Under the pieces are notes generated by a model. That model was not told the origin of the DNA. It did no database searches and saw nothing but the letters and a program-made list of their open reading frames with translations. The translations under genes were made by a program, and so were the position numbers. From JACRAR01 sp041674465 (GTDB taxonomy: Bacteria; Pseudomonadota; Gammaproteobacteria; Burkholderiales; Rhodocyclaceae), in assembly GCA_041674465.1 (NCBI GenBank), contig JBAYVV010000090.1:1-15663 (forward strand): a DNA stretch of 15,663 bases. The letters are read 5' to 3'. Every line of letters begins with the position of its first letter. Positions within the stretch are counted from its first letter, which is position 1. This document shows, one piece after another, positions 1 to 7,084 of this stretch.

Positions 1-314
1 ACCCGTGCCAGCGTCGGTTTCTTCATCTGCGCCAGGCAGCGCAGCATCTCGGCCAGGGTGCGCGAATCACGCAGGCTGTCTTCCGGGGAGAAACTCGCGG
101 CGCGCTTCATCCAGTTGAGGTCGGCGCCGGCGCAGAAGCTCTTGCCGGTGCTCGACATGACCAGCACGCGCACTGCTGCGTCGTCAGACATCAAGCCTAT
201 GGCATCAATGAGTTCGGCAATCAATGCATCGTCGAAGGCGTTGTGCCGTTCGGGGCGGTTCAGGGTGATGATGCCAACGCCCTTGTCGACTTCGGTGAGT
301 ATGTTCTGGTACAT
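1..314 (-). CDS. liuC: Enoyl-CoA hydratase/isomerase family protein, probable methylglutaconyl-CoA hydratase (3' end cut off)
   Basis: Only the first 104 residues are present; the gene runs off the left edge. The N-terminus shows the crotonase-fold signature LNRPERHNAF (residues 18-27) and the oxyanion-hole segment FCAGADLNWMKR (60-71). The ADLNWM version of that segment is typical of 3-methylglutaconyl-CoA hydratases of leucine breakdown, which hydrate 3-methylglutaconyl-CoA to HMG-CoA. The catalytic C-terminal half cannot be inspected. The ATG at 312-314 is preceded by GGGAGA at a good distance, and only 11 bp separate it from the liuB stop, so the two are co-transcribed and probably translationally coupled. 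Position directly after the methylcrotonyl-CoA carboxylase subunit supports the specific assignment. A general enoyl-CoA hydratase remains the alternative. Confidence 0.88.
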   Translation of the reverse strand, partial: MYQNILTEVDKGVGIITLNRPERHNAFDDALIAELIDAIGLMSDDAAVRVLVMSSTGKSFCAGADLNWMKRAASFSPEDSLRDSRTLAEMLRCLAQMKKPTLAR

Positions 315-325
315 ATGGTCTCCCG

Positions 326-1933
326 TTACATTCTGAATATGCCGAAAGTGGTCTTGTTAATCGGTGCGTTGAGCGCCGCCGACAGCCCGAGGCCGAGTGC
401 CCGCCGGGTTTGTGCCGGATCCAGCACGCCGTCGTCCCAGATCCGCGCCGTCGCATAGTAGGGGTGCCCCTGGGTTTCGTATTGGTTGCGGATCGGCGCC
501 TTGAAGGCTTCTTCCTCTTCCTTGCTCCATTGCTTGCCGGCAGCTTCCATGCCGTCGCGGCGGATGGTGGAGAGCACGCTGGCGGCCTGTTCGCCGCCCA
601 TCACCGAAATTCGCGCGTTGGGCCACATCCACAACATACGCGGGCTGTAGGCGCGCCCGCACATGCCGTAGTTGCCGGCGCCGAAACTGCCGCCGATGAT
701 CACGGTGAATTTCGGTACCTGCGCGGTCGCCACTGCCGTCACCATTTTGGCGCCATCCTTGGCGATGCCGCCGTTTTCGTACTTCCTGCCGACCATGAAG
801 CCGGTGATGTTCTGCAGGAACAGCAGGGGGATACCTCGCTGGGCGCAGAGTTCTATGAAATGCGCGCCCTTCTGCGCCGACTCGGAAAACAGGATGCCGT
901 TGTTGGCCACGATGCCAATCGGATAGCCGTAGAGGCGCGCGAAACCGGTGACCAGAGTGGTGCCATAGCGCGCCTTGAACTCGTCGAATTCGCTGCCGTC
1001 CACCAGCCGTGCGATGACTTCCCTCACGTCATAGGATTTTTTGCTGTCGCAGGGGATCACGCCGTACAGTTCTTCCGGGTCGTAGAGCGGTTCGTTGGGG
1101 TTGTGCAGATCGAGTACGACGGGTTTTTTCCAGTTGAGATTGCCGATGATGCGCCGGCAGATCGACAGGGCGTGGTGGTCGTTCTCGGCCAGATGGTCGG
1201 CCACGCCGGAGACGCGCGTATGCATGTCGCCGCCGCCGAGATCCTCGGCCGAGACTTCCTCGCCGGTGGCGGCTTTCACCAGTGGCGGGCCGCCGAGAAA
1301 GATGGTGCCCTGATTCTTGACGATAATGGCTTCGTCCGACATCGCCGGCACATAGGCGCCGCCAGCGGTGCAGGAACCCATCACCACGGCGATCTGCGGA
1401 ATGCCCTGCGCCGAGAGATTGGCCTGGTTGAAAAAAATCCGCCCGAAATGCTCGCGGTCGGGAAACACCTCGTCCTGCGTCGGCAGATTGCCGCCGCCCG
1501 AGTCGACCAGGTAGATGCAGGGCAGGCGGTTCTGCTGGGCGATCTCCTGGGCGCGCAAATGCTTTTTCACGGTCAGCGGAAAATAACTGCCGCCCTTGAC
1601 CGTGGCGTCGTTGGCGACAATCACGCACTCGACGCCATTGACCCGGCCGACTCCGGTGATGACGCCGGCCGAAGGCACCTCGCCGCCATACATGCCGTGT
1701 GCCGCGAGTGCCGAGAGTTCGAGGAAGGGCGCGCCTGGATCGAGCAGCGCATTGACGCGGTCGCGTGGCAGCAGCTTGCCGCGTGCCAGATGCTTGCTGC
1801 GCGTTTCGGCGGAAACGCCGCGGGCGACCGCTTCGGTCTTCTCGCGCAGATCGTCCACCAGCAGGCGCATCGCGGCGGCGTTGGCCTGGAACTCCTCGGA
1901 GCGCAGCAGCAGTTTGGATTTGAGTATGGTCAT
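326..1933 (-). CDS. liuB: Methylcrotonyl-CoA carboxylase, carboxyltransferase (beta) subunit
   Basis: This 535-residue protein has the usual length of LiuB/MccB. It moves the carboxyl group from carboxybiotin to 3-methylcrotonyl-CoA, giving 3-methylglutaconyl-CoA in cytoplasmic leucine breakdown. The N-terminal carboxyltransferase half contains LARGKLLPRDRV (near 49-60), YLVDSGGGNLPTQDEVFPD and MGSCTAGGAYVPAMSDE. The C-terminal half contains NNGILFSESAQKGAHFIELC, QNITGFMVGRKYE and GGSFGAGNYGMCGRAY, typical of the methylcrotonyl/geranyl-CoA subgroup rather than propionyl-CoA carboxylase. The partner biotin subunit (liuD) is not in the window and should lie further left. The start ATG is 10 bp from the upstream stop and has no strong Shine-Dalgarno, so translation probably depends on coupling. 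Geranyl-CoA carboxylase (atuC) is the main alternative, but the neighbouring isovaleryl-CoA dehydrogenase favours leucine. Confidence 0.93.
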   Translation of the reverse strand: MTILKSKLLLRSEEFQANAAAMRLLVDDLREKTEAVARGVSAETRSKHLARGKLLPRDRVNALLDPGAPFLELSALAAHGMYGGEVPSAGVITGVGRVNGVECVIVANDATVKGGSYFPLTVKKHLRAQEIAQQNRLPCIYLVDSGGGNLPTQDEVFPDREHFGRIFFNQANLSAQGIPQIAVVMGSCTAGGAYVPAMSDEAIIVKNQGTIFLGGPPLVKAATGEEVSAEDLGGGDMHTRVSGVADHLAENDHHALSICRRIIGNLNWKKPVVLDLHNPNEPLYDPEELYGVIPCDSKKSYDVREVIARLVDGSEFDEFKARYGTTLVTGFARLYGYPIGIVANNGILFSESAQKGAHFIELCAQRGIPLLFLQNITGFMVGRKYENGGIAKDGAKMVTAVATAQVPKFTVIIGGSFGAGNYGMCGRAYSPRMLWMWPNARISVMGGEQAASVLSTIRRDGMEAAGKQWSKEEEEAFKAPIRNQYETQGHPYYATARIWDDGVLDPAQTRRALGLGLSAALNAPINKTTFGIFRM

Positions 1934-1943
1934 GGGTGAGCGC

Positions 1944-2546
1944 TCAGAAGCCGCCGGTTTGCAGCCATTTTTCGATTTGCGGCAGGCGGTCGGCGCCCCA
2001 GAAGGGTTCGTTGTCTACGATGAAGTAGGGCGCGCCGAACATGCCTTTGGCGATGGCGCCTTCGGTCTCGGTCTTGAGACGTTCCTTTATCGCGTTGTTG
2101 GCAACCGCCTCGGCCAGGGCCTTCTGGTCTATTCCCAGGCCGGCGGCAATTTCCTGCACCACGGCGAGATCGGCAATGTCACGGCCGTCCACCCAGTAAG
2201 CGCGGAACACGGCATGGGCGAACTCGCGCGCCTTGGTGCAATCATCTCCATGCAGCCAGTAATAGGCGCGTGCCGCGGTCTGGGTGGCCAGGGGAAACTT
2301 GGCCGGAAAATTGAAGGGGACGTCGTAATAGCGGCTGGAGCGAATCATGTCGTGCTTCGAGTAGTCGCCCTTGAGCGGAATCGACAGCAGCAGCGGCAGG
2401 CCGGTCTTCTGGAAAGTCGCGCCGAGCATGATGGGCCGCCACTGTACTTTGCGCTCGTATTTCGCTGCGAGGTCGTCAATCAGCTCGCTGGCGAGATAGG
2501 CGTAAGGCGAAGAGAAGTCGAAGTAGAAGGTGATCGGTTCGGCCAT
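1944..2546 (-). CDS. 2-hydroxychromene-2-carboxylate isomerase-like protein (DsbA-fold, kappa-GST family)
   Basis: The 200-residue protein begins with TFYFDFSSPYAYLA, the thioredoxin-fold start of HCCA isomerases and kappa-class glutathione transferases, in which a Ser (here SSPY, 12-15) replaces the DsbA CxxC. A helical insert follows (about 40-150), and then the cis-Pro loop motif GMFGAPYFIVDNEPFWGADRL near the C-terminus. No Cys pair is present, so it is not a disulfide oxidoreductase. The founding family member isomerises hydroxychromene carboxylate in naphthalene breakdown using glutathione. No aromatic pathway gene lies nearby, and the gene sits inside a leucine/short-chain acyl-CoA operon, 9 bp from the preceding stop, which lies inside its AGGAG ribosome-binding site. 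The true substrate is therefore unknown; a glutathione-dependent isomerase or detoxification role is possible. Family membership is secure, function is not. Confidence 0.85.
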   Translation of the reverse strand: MAEPITFYFDFSSPYAYLASELIDDLAAKYERKVQWRPIMLGATFQKTGLPLLLSIPLKGDYSKHDMIRSSRYYDVPFNFPAKFPLATQTAARAYYWLHGDDCTKAREFAHAVFRAYWVDGRDIADLAVVQEIAAGLGIDQKALAEAVANNAIKERLKTETEGAIAKGMFGAPYFIVDNEPFWGADRLPQIEKWLQTGGF

Positions 2547-2555
2547 GGTTGTCTC

Positions 2556-3689
2556 CTAGGCCGCGAGCGCGCGTCCAATCACCATGCGCTGGATGTCGGA
2601 AGCGCCTTCGTAAATCTGGCAGACACGCACGTCGCGGTAGATGCGCTCGACCGGGAAGTCGCTGACATAGCCGTAGCCGCCGTGGATCTGGATCGCATCG
2701 GAACAGATCTTCTCGGCCATCTCGGATGCGAACAGCTTGGCCATCGATGCTTCTTTCAGGCAGGGTTTGCCGGCATCGCGCAGGCTTGCCGCATGCAGCA
2801 CCAACTGGCGCGCCGCTTCGATCTGGGTGGCCATGTCGGCCAGGCGGAAATTCACCGCCTGATGCTCGAAGATCGGTTTGCCGAAACTTTCGCGCTCATG
2901 GGAATACTTGAGCGCGGCTTCGAAGGCGGCACGCCCCATGCCCAGCGCCTGGGCGGCAATGCCGATGCGGCCGGCTTCGAGGTTGGCCAGCGCGATGCGG
3001 TAGCCGTTGCCTTCACTGCCAAGCAGGTTCTCCGCCGGGATGCGGCAGTCCTCGAACAGAATCTGGGCCGTATCGGAAGCATGCTGGCCCATCTTCTCTT
3101 CGATGCGCGCGACCTGGTAGCCCGGCGTATCGGTGGGCACGATGAAGGCCGAGATGCCTTTCTTGCCAGCCGCGGCGTCGGTCACGGCGAAGACGATGGC
3201 GACCTTGGCGTTCTTGCCGGTAGTGATGAACTGCTTGACGCCGTTCAGCACCCACTGGCCGTTTTGCAGGACAGCCTTGGTACGGATCGCCGAGGCATCC
3301 GAGCCGACATGCGGTTCGGTCAGGCAAAAGCAGCCGAGCCATTCTCCCGATGCGAGTGGCTTGAGGTACTTCTCCTTTTGCGCCTCGCTGCCGAAAGCCA
3401 GGATCGGCCCACAGACCACGGAATTCTGCACGGAGATGATGGTCGCGGTGGCGCCGTCACCAGCGGAGATCTCCTCCAACGCCAGCGCCAGCGAAACATA
3501 ATCCAGACCAGCGCCGCCCCATTCCTCGGGCACCACCATGCCGCAGGCACCGAGACCTGCGAGTTCCTGCAGGGCGGCGCGCGGAAAGGTGCTGTTGCGA
3601 TCCCATTCCGCGGCGAATGGCGCCAGCCGCTCACGCGCGAAATCGCGCATGGCATCGCGGATCATTTCCTGTTCCTGAGTCAGCAGCAT
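2556..3689 (-). CDS. Acyl-CoA dehydrogenase, short-chain type
   Basis: A 377-residue FAD enzyme of normal family length. It oxidises an acyl-CoA to the 2-enoyl-CoA and passes electrons to ETF. The flavin-contact segment CFCLTEPHVGSDAS (about 120-133) is followed by QFITTGKNA (153-161), the C-terminal motif IQIHGGYGY (333-341) and IYEGASDIQR (359-368). Glu361 sits where butyryl- and medium-chain dehydrogenases carry their catalytic base, unlike the isovaleryl-CoA dehydrogenase of this same operon, whose base is in another helix. The substrate is probably a short straight or 2-methyl-branched acyl-CoA, but this cannot be fixed from sequence by eye. The gene starts 15 bp after the thiolase stop and ends 9 bp before the isomerase-like gene, so it belongs to the operon. 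Confidence 0.9.
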   Translation of the reverse strand: MLLTQEQEMIRDAMRDFARERLAPFAAEWDRNSTFPRAALQELAGLGACGMVVPEEWGGAGLDYVSLALALEEISAGDGATATIISVQNSVVCGPILAFGSEAQKEKYLKPLASGEWLGCFCLTEPHVGSDASAIRTKAVLQNGQWVLNGVKQFITTGKNAKVAIVFAVTDAAAGKKGISAFIVPTDTPGYQVARIEEKMGQHASDTAQILFEDCRIPAENLLGSEGNGYRIALANLEAGRIGIAAQALGMGRAAFEAALKYSHERESFGKPIFEHQAVNFRLADMATQIEAARQLVLHAASLRDAGKPCLKEASMAKLFASEMAEKICSDAIQIHGGYGYVSDFPVERIYRDVRVCQIYEGASDIQRMVIGRALAA

Positions 3690-3704
3690 CGGCGTCGTTC
3701 CGCG

Positions 3705-4889
3705 TCAGACCAGTTCGATGCCGACGGCGGTGGCTTCGCCGCCGCCGATGCACAGGCTGGCGACGCCGCGCTTTTTGCCGTATTTCTTGAGTGCACCGAT
3801 CAGTGTGACGATGATGCGGGCGCCGGAAGCGCCGATCGGGTGGCCCAGCGCACAGGCGCCGCCATGCACATTTACCCTGTCGTGCGGCAGCTTGAGGTCG
3901 TGCATCGCCGCCATGGTCACCACGGCGAAGGCTTCGTTGATTTCCCAGAGATCGACGCTGTCGGTGGTCCAGCCGGTTTTTTCCAGAAGTTTTTTCATGG
4001 CGCCGACCGGTGCGGTGGTGAACAGCCCCGGTTCCTGGGCGTGCGTGCTGTGCGCGATGATGGTGGCGAGCGGCTTCAGCCCAAGCTTGTCGGCAGTGGA
4101 GCGGCGCATCAAGACCAAGGCCGCGGCGCCGTCGGAGATCGAGGAGGAGTTCGCCGCAGTCACCGTGCCGTCCTTGCGGAAGGCGGGCTTGAGGCCGGGA
4201 ATCTTGTCGATCTGCGCCTTGAACGGCTGCTCGTCCTTGTCAAAGACAGTGTCGCCTTTCTTGCCGGCAACCGTGACGGGTGCGATTTCCCAAGTGAATG
4301 AACCGTCCGTATTGGCCTGCTTGGCACGTGCGGTCGAGGTGATCGAAAACTTGTCCTGAGCCTCGCGGGTGAATTTGTACTGGTCGGCACACTCCTCGGC
4401 AAAGGTGCCCATCAGGCGCCCCTTGGCATAGGCATCCTCGAGCCCATCGTAGAACATGTGGTCGAACACCTGGCCATGGCCCATGCGGAAACCGCTGCGC
4501 GCCTTGGTCATCAAATAGGGCGCATTGGTCATCGACTCCATGCCGCCGGCGACCATGATCGTGTTGGTGCCGGCCAGCAGCATGTCGTTGGCGAACATCA
4601 GCGAGCGCATGCCCGAGCCGCACATCTTGTTCACGGTGGTACAGCCCGCGGAGAGCGGCAGGCCGGCGCCCAGGCTGGCCTGGCGTGCCGGGGCCTGGCC
4701 CTGGCCGGCGGGCAGCACGCAGCCCATGATGACTTCGTCGATCTGCTCGGGTTTCAGGCCAGCGCGTTCGACGGCAGCCTTGATCGCCACAGAACCCAGC
4801 TGGGAGCAAGCGAGAGAAGCAAAATCGCCTTGAAAACCGCCCATCGGGGTGCGGGCGGCGGATACGATGACGACAGGATCATTGCTCAT
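3705..4889 (-). CDS. Acetyl-CoA acetyltransferase (thiolase)
   Basis: A 394-residue thiolase of standard length. It interconverts two acetyl-CoA and acetoacetyl-CoA, or cleaves other 3-ketoacyl-CoAs. The nucleophile is Cys90 in VNKMCGSGMRS, His350 lies in ALGHPIGASGAR, and the second acid-base Cys380 is in SLCIGGGEATAVGIEL; NEAFA is at 318-322. All key residues are present. The annotated ATG (4887-4889) follows a GGAG at 6 nt; an in-frame TTG two codons earlier touches that GGAG and is unlikely to be used. Leucine breakdown ends in acetyl-CoA plus acetoacetate, so a thiolase here would complete use of the acetoacetate part after CoA activation. It could equally supply acetoacetyl-CoA toward PHA, whose synthase lies about 3.8 kb away on the other strand. 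Chain-length preference is not determined. Confidence 0.93.
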   Translation of the reverse strand: MSNDPVVIVSAARTPMGGFQGDFASLACSQLGSVAIKAAVERAGLKPEQIDEVIMGCVLPAGQGQAPARQASLGAGLPLSAGCTTVNKMCGSGMRSLMFANDMLLAGTNTIMVAGGMESMTNAPYLMTKARSGFRMGHGQVFDHMFYDGLEDAYAKGRLMGTFAEECADQYKFTREAQDKFSITSTARAKQANTDGSFTWEIAPVTVAGKKGDTVFDKDEQPFKAQIDKIPGLKPAFRKDGTVTAANSSSISDGAAALVLMRRSTADKLGLKPLATIIAHSTHAQEPGLFTTAPVGAMKKLLEKTGWTTDSVDLWEINEAFAVVTMAAMHDLKLPHDRVNVHGGACALGHPIGASGARIIVTLIGALKKYGKKRGVASLCIGGGEATAVGIELV

Positions 4890-4895
4890 GTTCAA

Positions 4896-4899
4896 CTCC
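4896..4899 (-). promoter_or_regulatory. Ribosome-binding site that decides the thiolase start
   Basis: GGAG on the minus strand lies 6 nt before the ATG at 4887-4889. It directly abuts the in-frame TTG at 4893-4895, which argues for the ATG. Confidence 0.6.
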
Positions 4900-4940
4900 A
4901 GAAGTATTGAAGAAAATTGTTGCGGTCGTGTTCGACGCGG

Positions 4941-5354
4941 TTACCAGTAAAGGTCTTTGGCTTTTTCCGCGACATAGGCAGGGAAGGGGCAGGAGCGCCG
5001 CGCCACGGGATCGAGGCAGACCACCGTGAATTCGCAAGTGGCACAGACTTCGCCAGTTTCGGTATTGAACAGTTCATGCTGAAAGCGCAGCACTTTCTCG
5101 CGCAGTTCCAGCACGCCGCTGCGCACCGCAATGGTGTCGCCCGGGTAGAGTTCCTTTTCGTAGCTGATGTTCTGCTGTACCGCGGCCATGTTCACCGCGC
5201 CGCTGCGCAGCTGGGTCGCAGTGAGGCCGAGCATGGCATAGAACTGCCAGCAGGCTTCCTCGAAAAATTCCATGTAGGCGCGCACGTTGATGTGGCCCAT
5301 GTGATCCTTCTGCCACTCGTGCACGGTGCCCCGTGCGGTTTCGACCAGTGCCAT
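4941..5354 (-). CDS. Acyl-CoA thioesterase, 4-hydroxybenzoyl-CoA thioesterase (4HBT) family
   Basis: This 137-residue single hotdog-fold protein carries the signature QKDHMGHINVRAYMEFFEEA (15-34). Asp17 matches the catalytic Asp of the Pseudomonas-type 4HBT family, followed by the GHxNxxxYxxFFEEA helix. Such enzymes hydrolyse acyl-CoA thioesters in the cytoplasm as tetramers. It starts 14 bp after the isovaleryl-CoA dehydrogenase stop, with a strong GGAGG (5362-5366) 7 nt before the ATG. A 51-bp gap separates it from the thiolase downstream, with no evident terminator. In a leucine operon it may release CoA from isovaleryl-CoA, methylcrotonyl-CoA or related intermediates when they pile up; that is an inference from context. 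Substrate chain length is unknown. Confidence 0.82.
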   Translation of the reverse strand: MALVETARGTVHEWQKDHMGHINVRAYMEFFEEACWQFYAMLGLTATQLRSGAVNMAAVQQNISYEKELYPGDTIAVRSGVLELREKVLRFQHELFNTETGEVCATCEFTVVCLDPVARRSCPFPAYVAEKAKDLYW

Positions 5355-5368
5355 GGTTTCGCCTCCGC

Positions 5369-6520
5369 TTACATCGTCTCGTTGAACAACTCGCGCCCGA
5401 TCAGCATGCGCCGAATTTCCGAGGTGCCCGCGCCGATTTCATAGAGCTTGGCATCGCGCCACAGGCGGCCGGTCGGATAATCGTTGATGTAACCGTTGCC
5501 GCCCAATGTCTGGATCGCCTCTCCCGCCATCCAGGTGGCTTTCTCGGCGGAATAGAGGATGGCGCCGGCGGCATCCTTGCGCAGGGTGCGCGCGTGATCA
5601 CCGCGATCGCAGGCTTTGCCCACCGCATAGACATAGGCGCGGGTGGCTTGCCAGGTCGAATACATATCGGCGACCTTGCCCTGCATCAGCTGGAATTCGC
5701 CGATGCTCTGGCCGAACTGCTTGCGCTCATGGATGTAGGGCACGACCACGTCCATGCAGGCCGCCATGATGCCCAGCGGTCCGCCGGAGAGTACGGCGCG
5801 TTCGTAATCGAGACCGCTCATGAGCACTTTGATGCCCTTGCCGGGCTCGCCGAGCACGTTCTCGACCGGTACCTCGCAGTCGTCGAAGAACAGCGGAAAG
5901 GTGTTCGAGCCACGCATGCCGAGCTTGTCGAGATGGCTGCCGTGGGAAAAGCCCTTCATGCCCTTCTCGATGAGGAAAGCGGTGTGACCCGGGTCGCTGC
6001 GCGCATAGACGACCAGCGTATCGGCATCGCCGCCGTTGGTGATCCACATCTTGGAACCGTTCAGGATGTATCTGTCACCCTTGAGTTCGGCACGCAGTTT
6101 CATGCTGACGACGTCGGAACCGGCATTGGGTTCGGACATGGCGAGCGCTCCGACATGCTCGCCCGAGATCAGCTTGGGCAGGTATTTCTTCTTTTGCGCC
6201 GTGCTGCCGTTGCGGCGGATCTGGTTGACGCACAGGTTGGAGTGGGCGCCGTAGGAAAGACCGATGCTGGCCGAGGCACGCGAAATCTCTTCCAGGGCGA
6301 CGATGTGGGCGAGATAACCCATCTGGGTGCCGCCGTACTCCTCCTCCGCGGTCATGCCGAGAATGCCGAGATCGCCGAACTTGCGCCACAAATCGGCGGG
6401 GAACTCGTTGTCGCGGTCGACCTGCGCGGCGCGCGGTGCGACCTCCTTGGCGGCGAACTGGGCGATGCTATGCCGCAGCATGTCGATGTCTTCGCCGAGA
6501 TCGAAGTTCAGTCCTATCAT
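5369..6520 (-). CDS. liuA: Isovaleryl-CoA dehydrogenase
   Basis: A 383-residue acyl-CoA dehydrogenase that oxidises isovaleryl-CoA to 3-methylcrotonyl-CoA, giving electrons to ETF. Diagnostic features are GLSYGAHSNLCVNQI (87-101), ALAMSEPNAGSDVVSMK (125-141), and MSGLDYERAVLSGGPLG (234-250), where Glu240 sits in the helix that holds the isovaleryl-CoA dehydrogenase catalytic base. The C-terminal KLYEIGAGTSEIRRMLIGRE lacks the Glu found at the usual base position of other family members, as expected for this subgroup. TLGGNGYINDYPTGRLWRDA is also typical. Its ATG overlaps the stop of the upstream PaaI-type thioesterase gene (ATGA, 6517-6520), so the two are translationally coupled. With liuB and liuC it forms the core of leucine catabolism. 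Confidence 0.95.
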   Translation of the reverse strand: MIGLNFDLGEDIDMLRHSIAQFAAKEVAPRAAQVDRDNEFPADLWRKFGDLGILGMTAEEEYGGTQMGYLAHIVALEEISRASASIGLSYGAHSNLCVNQIRRNGSTAQKKKYLPKLISGEHVGALAMSEPNAGSDVVSMKLRAELKGDRYILNGSKMWITNGGDADTLVVYARSDPGHTAFLIEKGMKGFSHGSHLDKLGMRGSNTFPLFFDDCEVPVENVLGEPGKGIKVLMSGLDYERAVLSGGPLGIMAACMDVVVPYIHERKQFGQSIGEFQLMQGKVADMYSTWQATRAYVYAVGKACDRGDHARTLRKDAAGAILYSAEKATWMAGEAIQTLGGNGYINDYPTGRLWRDAKLYEIGAGTSEIRRMLIGRELFNETM

Positions 6521-7011
6521 TTTTTCATCTCCAGGGTGTCAGGTTTGCCATGCATGGTCATGAGGGTTTGTTGCATTGTCGCGCAGTGGCTGCTGCGTCC
6601 ATTTTTTACCACAATCACATCGCCGCGCGTGATGACGAGATTCTTGCCGGGCTTGATGATTTCGCCGGTGGCGATGAGCAACTCGCCATCGCCGGGCGCC
6701 AGCAGATTGAGCTTGTATTCGACCGTGAGCACGGTGGTGCCGGGCGGCATCAGGCTATAGCCGGCATAACCGCCGGCATTGTCCACGATTGCGCCGATGA
6801 TGCCAGCCTGGAAGAAGCCGTGCTGCTGGGTCAGTTCTTCCTTGTAGGGCAGGCGAATCTCGCACCAGCCTGGCCTGATGCCCGTGAGTTGGGCACCGAG
6901 AAAGGCCATGACTTTCTGACGGGCGAAGCTGCCGCGTATTTTCGCCTCCCAATCGGGATCGCGCGGCTCGAAAGATGGAACCGGTGGTATATGCTGCAGA
7001 GCTTGATTCAT
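6517..7011 (-). CDS. PaaI-family hotdog thioesterase, first gene of the leucine operon
   Basis: The 164-residue protein has the PaaI/YiiD-like hotdog signature QQHGFFQAGIIGAIVDNAGGYA (62-83). HGFFQAG and Asp77 occupy the active-site helix region, followed by the strand VLTVEYKLNLLAPGDGELL that is typical of the fold. Enzymes of this family hydrolyse acyl- or phenylacyl-CoA esters. It is the first gene after the liuR operator and promoter, and its stop codon overlaps the liuA start by 4 bp, a strong sign of coupled synthesis with isovaleryl-CoA dehydrogenase. It belongs to a different hotdog family from the 4HBT-type thioesterase two genes on, so this is not a simple duplication. The physiological substrate is unknown. 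The N-terminal 20 residues are Pro-rich and probably flexible. Confidence 0.85.
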   Translation of the reverse strand: MNQALQHIPPVPSFEPRDPDWEAKIRGSFARQKVMAFLGAQLTGIRPGWCEIRLPYKEELTQQHGFFQAGIIGAIVDNAGGYAGYSLMPPGTTVLTVEYKLNLLAPGDGELLIATGEIIKPGKNLVITRGDVIVVKNGRSSHCATMQQTLMTMHGKPDTLEMKK

Positions 7012-7036
7012 GCGTTCTTTCTGCCTCGTTTCGCGG

Positions 7037-7066
7037 ATTGTATGTTGACGTTGACGTTAACGTCAA
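7037..7066 (-). promoter_or_regulatory. Sigma-70-type promoter of the leucine-degradation operon
   Basis: On the minus strand a -35 of TTGACG (7061-7066, 5 of 6 to consensus) and a -10 of TACAAT (7037-7042, 5 of 6) are separated by 18 bp. A start of transcription near 7030 would leave a leader of about 20 nt before the ATG at 7011. The slightly long spacer fits promoters handled by MerR-family proteins, which commonly use 18-20 bp spacers and bend the DNA. The palindromic operator overlaps the -35 and most of the spacer. Confidence 0.68.
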
Positions 7067-7068
7067 CG
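7044..7068. promoter_or_regulatory. Probable LiuR operator: four hexamers forming a 20-bp perfect palindrome
   Basis: Read on the plus strand, positions 7044-7067 are four consecutive hexamers: GTTGAC, GTTGAC, GTTAAC, GTCAAC. Bases 7049-7068 form a perfect 20-bp palindrome centred between 7058 and 7059. The site lies in the 73-bp gap between the MerR-type regulator gene and the first enzyme gene, over the -35 and spacer of the operon promoter. MerR-family LiuR is the known regulator of leucine-degradation operons in beta- and gammaproteobacteria and binds palindromes of this general kind. That this particular regulator binds here is an inference from position. Confidence 0.75.
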
Positions 7069-7084
7069 CTCCGATCTTCCATTT

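Noticed and set aside
410..1939. A 509-codon plus-strand open frame opposite liuB
   Set aside because: Its translation is His/Ala/Gly-rich with no domain, and it mirrors the liuB codon pattern.
1596..4301. A very long plus-strand open frame (about 900 codons) opposite liuB, the isomerase-like gene, the acyl-CoA dehydrogenase and part of the thiolase
   Set aside because: It is antisense to four well-recognised genes, its translation shows no family motif, and GC-rich codon bias readily keeps the opposite frame open.
5333..6760. A 475-codon plus-strand open frame opposite liuA and the PaaI-type thioesterase
   Set aside because: It is a complement of two confident genes, with no ribosome-binding site and no recognisable domain.
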